Below are positions 58,690 to 64,000 of a DNA stretch of 64,000 nt, in pieces (within the stretch, counting starts at the first letter, position 1; every line of letters begins with the position of its first letter). A model generated the notes under the pieces. It made no database searches. It was not told the origin of the DNA and worked only from the letters and a program-made list of their open reading frames with translations. The stretch is from assembly GCF_030272615.1 (NCBI RefSeq), contig NC_081413.1:18178285-18242284 (forward strand), read 5' to 3'. The translations under genes and the position numbers were made by a program. This DNA comes from Cryptomeria japonica (taxonomy: Eukaryota > Streptophyta > Pinopsida > Cupressales > Cupressaceae).

Positions 58690-60725
58690 TAAGTCGCCTC
58701 TTTGGGGATCAGATTCTGGTAAATGCCTAACTTCTTAAAATCTTCCTCAAGCACCCATGTAGCCTCAACATCATCCATACCTTGCCACTTGATGAGGTTC
58801 TCCCAATGGAATTGGTGTCTTGTCTTCCTAGCAACCCTTGAACTCAATACCTTTTCAGCCTTTGGACTTGGTTTGCTAGTACTTGAAGGGTATTTACATC
58901 ATCTGATACCTTTGAGTGACTGCAATCTGAACCTTGAATTGGCCCTTTGTAAGCAACTAAGTCTTCTATGTTGAAAACCGGTGACAATCCTATTTCACTA
59001 GGTAGGTCCACCTTGTATGCATTTTTGCCATACTTGGCTAGGATGGCACATGGACCCAACCTTCTCATCTACAACTTATTAGGTACTCCTTGTTGTAGTC
59101 TTGCTTTGTTTAGATGCACCATGACAAGATCACCTACTTGGAATTGTAGGTTCTTCCTTCTCTCATCTACCTTTTGCTTGATCTTACTTGTGTTCTCCAT
59201 AAATCCTTGCTTGACTAATTCATGTACCTCTTTCATTGACTGAGCAAAATCTTCAGCATATCCACTTATTGTTCTTGCATTCCCTAAATCCCTTAACTCC
59301 AATATACCCATCGGGTGAAGACCATAGACCACCTCAAAAGGACTCTTGCCAGTGGTTCTATTTATTGTATCATTGTAAGCATATTCAGCTTCTGATAACA
59401 CTTGATCCCATGTCTAACCATACTCCTTAGTAAGGCACCTTAATAAGTTTCCTAAACTCCTATTAATTACTTTGGTCTGCCCATCTATTTGTGGATGATA
59501 GGTTGATCCAAAAAATAGGTTGTTTCCAAGTTTTTGCCAAAGTGTCTTCCAAAAATGACTCATGAACTTTGAGTCCCTATCTGAACAATGCTCATGGGTA
59601 AACCATGTATCCTTATCACTTCCTTGAAGAAAAAATGAGCTATATGACATGCACCATGAGTAGTCTTGCAAGGTACAAAGTGGGCCATCTTACTAAACCT
59701 GTCCACTATGACATAAATGTTGTCAAATCCCTACTTTGTCCTTGGTAATCCTACTACAAATTCCATACTAATGAACTCCCAAGATCTATTTGGTATTGGA
59801 AGAGGTTGGTATAAACCGGCATTTGAAGAAGTGCTCTTGGCCTTTTGACAAACAATACAAGTTTCCACATGCATTTTCACATCTTGATTCATCCTAGGCC
59901 AATAATAATTCCTTTGAACCAACTCTTGAGTCTTGTTGACTCCAAAATGACCACTAAGACTACCTCTATGCTTCTCTTGTATGAGATTTTCTCTCATTAA
60001 CCCTCTAGGCACACAAAGTTGTCCTCTTCTAAACAATAACCCATCTTGAAAGGTAAAATATGAATACTCACTATGAAAATCATTTTGATACTCTTTGCAT
60101 ACCTTGTAGGCATTTGAGAAGTCTTCATGATTTGGGTATAGGTCTCTAAAACTATCAACACCTATGCTTCTTAACTGAATTTCTTGGACTGACAAAAGTC
60201 TTCTGCACAATGCATCAGCAACCCAGTTTAATTGACCTTTTTTGTGCTTGATTGTGAATTTGTAGGCTTGCATATACTCTACCCACTTCATGTGTTTGTG
60301 ACTAAGTTTGTCTTGTGAGTTTAGAAAGCTGAAAGCTTGGTTGTCCGTATAGACTACAAATTCCTTAGGAAGGAGATAGTGTCTCCACTTCCTTAAAGCC
60401 TGCACTAAATCATATAATTCCAAGTCATATGAGGATTATTTCCTCTTTGCATCACTTAGCTTCTCACTATGGAAAGCTACTAGTCTTTCTTCTTGGCTTA
60501 GGACAGCACCTAGTGCAACATTGCTTGCATCACATTCCACTGTGAAAAGCTTCTCAAAACTACGCAAGACTAACATCGGTTGAGTAGCTATCTTCTCTTT
60601 CAAGGTTTCAAAACCTCTATTTGCTTGTTCCTTCCACTAAAACTTTGACTTCATTCCACCTCTAATAGTGTCCAACATTGGTGCACATATAGCACTGAAT
60701 TGCCTAATGAACTTCTTGTAGTACT
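58690..60725 (-). pseudogene. pol: Chromovirus Gypsy pol: RNase H, integrase, chromodomain
   Basis: Minus-strand order: the RT/RNase H connection at the Copia insertion site (YYKKFIRQF); RNase H with [18 protein letters not shown] and YTDNQAFSFL; the integrase zinc region (HFGVNKTQELVQRNYYWP, CIVCQKAKS); the core ([33 protein letters not shown]); GPY-type C-terminus (VGDLVMVHL, LGPCAILAKYG); and a chromodomain (VLSSRVARKTRHQFHWENLI, EATWVLEEDF) ending in its natural TAG at 58690. In GQTKVIN the catalytic Glu of the integrase has become Lys. There is a frame change between RNase H and the integrase core, plus stops. The chromodomain guides integration to particular chromatin in this lineage. 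Confidence 0.92.
58715..58860 (-). other. Chromodomain of the Gypsy integrase
   Basis: About 48 residues: VLSSRV start, a basic ARKTRHQFHWENLIKWQG centre, and DVEATWVLEEDFKKLGI at the end. It carries the expected hydrophobic and aromatic positions (W in the IKWQG and ATWV motifs), and is readable without a stop. Confidence 0.85.
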
Positions 60726-62241
60726 TGATAACTCAATGATGAACGGTGAGTACAAAACCAGTACTAAGAAGGGCGGGTGAATCAATACAGGCACAAACAA
60801 AAAACTTCTCATGAACCGGTTTGATTGCAGACTGTAAACTACTGGCAATCTCCAACACCGGTCCAAACCAGACTACTACCGGTTAAACATAGTGCAGTTG
60901 TGAAAGACATGAACCGGTCAATCTTCTTACCTTTCCACACAACCTACTCCCTCATTTCCACTTTGTCCTTATGCATATATAGATAATCTATCATTAGAAA
61001 TATAATAACTTGCTAGATCAACATGATTCACTACTTGACAGAAAACAACAAAGCATCACATGAAAAAGACATCACATATGACACACATATTTTTCACGTG
61101 GAAACCCAACTAGGAAAAACCACGATGGGGATGAATACCCACAAGCTATTTTTGAACTCTTTAGAAGTCTGCTCTATTAGGAGCCTAGTCTGGTTAAAGA
61201 CTGTTACAATAGGTTCTATTAGGAACCGATCCTGTTAGGGATCACCCGATTAAGGGATGGCTAGAATACCCGGTTAAGGGTTAAACCCTATTAGAGGTTA
61301 CCTTGTTAGAGGATTTTATGAACTCAGTGGCTTTGAGTCACCCTGTTAAAGGATTTACAGCAAGTTGGTTAAAGCTACCTGGTTAAGGGATTTTCCAAAT
61401 GTTGAAGTAGTTAAAGATCAACAGGTATTACAATGATCTGGTAATAGCACTCAATGCCAATGCAGATCCACTTTAGTTCCTTCCTTCTGCACACACACTA
61501 GGTAGGTACCAATCCTCTTATCTGGTCTGGCAAGAATTACCTATCTCTGCACTTAGATATGCACACAACATTTGCCAACAACCTCAACATGAAACACAAC
61601 ATCGACCTTATAAAACACAAATAGGTTGGCAACATAAACCCTAAACCCTAAACACTTAGGTTAAGCAATTGATCGGTTCAATCCTGACCATTGAGAATTT
61701 TACATTTGAATACAATAGTCTTGAATAGATCTCAAGACATTCTCCATCATTTGTTCTTCGCCGCTTCATGGAGGAGATAACCCATCATGCATTCTCCACC
61801 ATTTCCAAAGACTTCACACATTCCCAAGGTAGATAGGATCAGTCTCCTTCATGCAAGACCCTTCACATGCACAAGGCTAACGTGGCAACATGATCTGATC
61901 TCCATTGCAATGCTAACTCATCACACAATGTCATCGATTGAATCACACAAGCTTGGAACACTTCAACTGGAAACCTTGAAGCTAAGACTACCAACCGGTA
62001 GTCCTACCACATTCTGTACCAGTTCTTGTCCCGACATACCAATTCTGGTTCACAACATCATACCGGTTCACTTGGACAAGCATACCACTTCACTTATTAT
62101 ACATATATCGGTTTACACCACCATACCAGTTCTCTTTGCTAGTTGCTTAACTTCAATATATCGGTTCACTTCTCAGCATATTGACATCAATGACAACATA
62201 CAATATCACCATGTCATCATACTCTTGCACATATGCCAACA
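60726..62241 (-). repeat. 3' LTR of the right-edge Copia element
   Basis: Minus-strand ends are TGTTGGCATATGTG and GAGTTATCA. The middle has many GGTTAAGGGATT/CCTGTTAGAGG-like short repeats (61.2-61.42 kb) and a pair of AAACCCT words. Confidence 0.8.
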
Positions 62242-62360
62242 ATCTCCCCCTTTGGCATTGATGGCAATGTACAAAGATATCACTCAGCATCACATCTTAT
62301 CCCTATTGCTACAGATATCTTCTTTGCTTCACATCTTCTCCCCCTTTGACAACAATGCAA
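62242..62360 (-). promoter_or_regulatory. Doubled polypurine tract of the Copia element
   Basis: CCAAAGGGGGAGATT directly precedes the LTR, and a second TCAAAGGGGGAGAAG lies about 90 bases upstream, the same arrangement as in element A. Confidence 0.75.
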
Positions 62361-62539
62361 AAGTGGAGGCACAAGCTTCCCTGTTCTGCTATGTTTCTCC
62401 CCTTGAGGAGTAGCATCCTTCAACACATCAATCCTAAAAAAGATTGGACACTGCAATACCTGACTGATGTGGAGCACATACTTTTAGTTCACCTCTTGAA
62501 GGGGCAGCACCCCTAATTCACCTCTCAAATAGGTAAATG

Positions 62540-63146
62540 AAGCCTTTGGTAGAGGCTTGGTGAATATGTTTGCTAACTACTCCTTACTGGAAACATGTTC
62601 CAATACAACCTCTTTGTTTTGAACCTTTTCCCCTAAGAAATGATACTTGAGTTCAAAGTGCTTGGTTCTAGCATGTAAAACTGGATTCTTGGAAATCTTA
62701 ATTGCACTTGTATTGTCACAGAATATACTTACCAATTTAGATATAGGAACTTTGAAGCCATTTAATACATGCTTCATCCAAATAGTTTGAATGCAGTTCA
62801 TAAAAGTTGCAACATACTCCGCCTCTGCTGTAGACTGGGAGATACGACTCTTGTTTTTACTCATCCATGAGACCAGTCTACCACCGAGAAAGAATGCACC
62901 ACCGGTTGTGCTCTTCTGGTCATCTACATTACCAGCCCAATCAACATCTGTGAACACTTTCAGGTTGAACTCATTATTGTATGGATACCATAACCCATAG
63001 TCAATAGTTCCTTTTAGATATCTAAGAATCCACTTGACTGCTACCAAGTGGGATTCTCTTGGGCTTTGCTGAAATTGAGTGGTAATACCCACTACATGTG
63101 CAATGTTTGGTCTCCTATGCACTACATAATGCAACTTACCAATCAT
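62540..63146 (-). pseudogene. Copia RNase H and C-terminal tail
   Basis: Contains VFTDVDWAGNVDDQKSTTGG, STAEAEYVA and FCDNTSAIKISKNPVLHART, with the acidic catalytic positions visible, followed past a stop by the usual Copia end LANIFTKPLP. It is separated from the RT only by one TGA (in YxSMIGKLHY, where Arg is likely). Otherwise intact, so this is one of the better preserved genes here. Confidence 0.92.
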
Positions 63147-63149
63147 TGA

Positions 63150-64000
63150 TCAGTATTCATTCTCATTTACCAGTGCTAAGTCATCTTCTTTTGACAGTTT
63201 ACAACCGGTCACCATTGGTGTACTAACTGGTTTACTGTCTTCCATGCCAAAGGTCTTCAACACCTCTTTGACATACTTGGACTGAGTAATAAAGATTCCA
63301 TCTTTCATTTGTTGAATCTCCAGTCTAATGAAGAACTTAATCTCCCCTATGAGTGACAACTCAAATTCCTTCTTCATCTCATCGGCAAAATCATGACTCA
63401 TCTTGTCATCTCCTCCAAAGATGATGTCATCAACAAATACTTCACAGATCAGAATCTGATCTCCTTCTGATTTCAAGTAGATATTGCTATCTTCACTTGT
63501 TCTTTCAAATCCAATCTTCACAAGATGGGAGTGCAAGCGTTCATACCATGCTCTAGGTGCATGCTTTAGTCCATACAAGGCTTTATGTATCCTACACAAC
63601 ATGTCACTATCTTCTGATAGGGCAAACCCATCTGGTTGCTCTATATACACCTCCTCTTCAAGTATTCCATTTAGGAATGCAGATTTTACATCCATTTGGT
63701 ATACCTTGAATCCTTTAAAAGCTACATATGCAAGAAGCATACAAACTCCTTCCAATCTGGCTACTGGAGCAAAGGTTTCTCCATAGTCTTCTCCTTCTTC
63801 TTGAGCATACCCTTTACACACCACTCTGGCTTTCTTTCTTATCACTGTCCCATCTTCATTCATCTTATTTCTGAAAACCCATTTGGTACCAATGACATTT
63901 TTATGCTCTGGTCTGGGTACCAAGTACCATGTACCATTCTTTTCTATCTGATCAAGCTCTTCTTCCATTGCCTTGATCCAATCTTCATCTTTATGTGCCT
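63150..64000 (-). CDS. Copia reverse transcriptase (partial, N-terminus outside window)
   Basis: Copies the element RNA into DNA. Reads [72 protein letters not shown] and FVDDIIFGG, the catalytic centre. The frame is open across 272 codons from 63968 to a TGA at 63150 that splits it from RNase H. This is typical of plant Copia; the long WVFRNK...RVVCKGYAQ opening lies near the true RT start. Integrase and Gag would be to the right of the window. Confidence 0.95.
   Translation of the reverse strand, partial: AHKDEDWIKAMEEELDQIEKNGTWYLVPRPEHKNVIGTKWVFRNKMNEDGTVIRKKARVVCKGYAQEEGEDYGETFAPVARLEGVCMLLAYVAFKGFKVYQMDVKSAFLNGILEEEVYIEQPDGFALSEDSDMLCRIHKALYGLKHAPRAWYERLHSHLVKIGFERTSEDSNIYLKSEGDQILICEVFVDDIIFGGDDKMSHDFADEMKKEFELSLIGEIKFFIRLEIQQMKDGIFITQSKYVKEVLKTFGMEDSKPVSTPMVTGCKLSKEDDLALVNENEY

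Larger units (their letters stand above)
60726..64000 (-). mobile_element. Ty1/Copia (Sirevirus-like) element, runs off the right edge
   Basis: The 3' LTR (60726-62241), a polypurine tract, RNase H and RT are read leftwards from the right edge. It interrupts the chromovirus between RT and RNase H at YYKKF. Its polypurine tract and LTR start are identical to those of element A for about 30 bases. The left target sequence would be GTACT (60721-60725); the other end is not in the window. Confidence 0.88.

Noticed and set aside
60651-60866. Short minus-strand frame at the Copia/chromovirus border
   Set aside because: It crosses the junction of two elements and so cannot be a gene of either.
61636-61651. 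AAACCCT-like pair resembling plant telomere repeats
   Set aside because: Only two units, inside a Copia LTR; not a telomeric or interstitial telomere array.
61787-62413. 208-codon plus-strand frame in the right-edge Copia LTR
   Set aside because: It spans the LTR and polypurine tract of a minus-strand element and has no recognisable domain; probably chance.

Overview
The window looks like the transposon-filled intergenic DNA of a large plant genome. A conifer or another gymnosperm is my best guess, because of the number and age of nested LTR retrotransposons and the style of a PPR remnant; this is an inference. I see no intact host gene, rRNA, tRNA gene or CRISPR array. Almost every recognisable coding stretch belongs to a mobile element and carries stop codons, so it is annotated here as a decayed gene.

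Layout. (1) 1-8.7 kb: a CACTA (En/Spm) transposon on the minus strand. Its Tnp2 transposase runs without a frame break into a SET domain. A later exon is split by a 4.5-kb Copia element (681-5145) with perfect 5-bp target duplications and no RT/RNase H. (2) 8.7-15.2 kb: old, mostly unreadable DNA with a possible pararetrovirus relic (about 10.0-12.1 kb), a 24-bp inverted repeat and a PPR pseudogene fragment. (3) 15.2-51.5 kb: a Tat-type Gypsy element on the minus strand, broken by a 344-bp TRIM (21603-21946), a Gag-only Copia-type element A (23342-43306) and a large retrotransposon derivative C (44341-50307). Element A is itself split by a 13.3-kb insertion (27380-40687) holding a hAT transposase, a decayed reading frame of about 1,150 codons ('gene X') and four tandem 340-bp repeats. 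(4) 51.5-56.6 kb: element B, a diverged relative of A. (5) 56.6-64 kb: a chromodomain Gypsy element on the minus strand, carrying a stray plus-strand RT fragment in its apparent LTR and interrupted at 60726 by a Copia element that leaves the window.

How the parts relate. Elements A and B have the same design: a coiled-coil Gag with four CCHC knuckles, then, in place of pol, a long unrecognised protein with a globular N-terminal part and a coiled-coil C-terminal part. Gene X appears to share part of that N-terminal domain. Element A and the Copia at the right edge are identical across the polypurine tract and first bases of the LTR, so the latter's family may supply the missing enzymes. Most in-frame stops are TAG, as expected from decay of methylated CAG sites. 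The two observations I rate highest are the Tnp2-SET fusion and the three-member unknown protein family.
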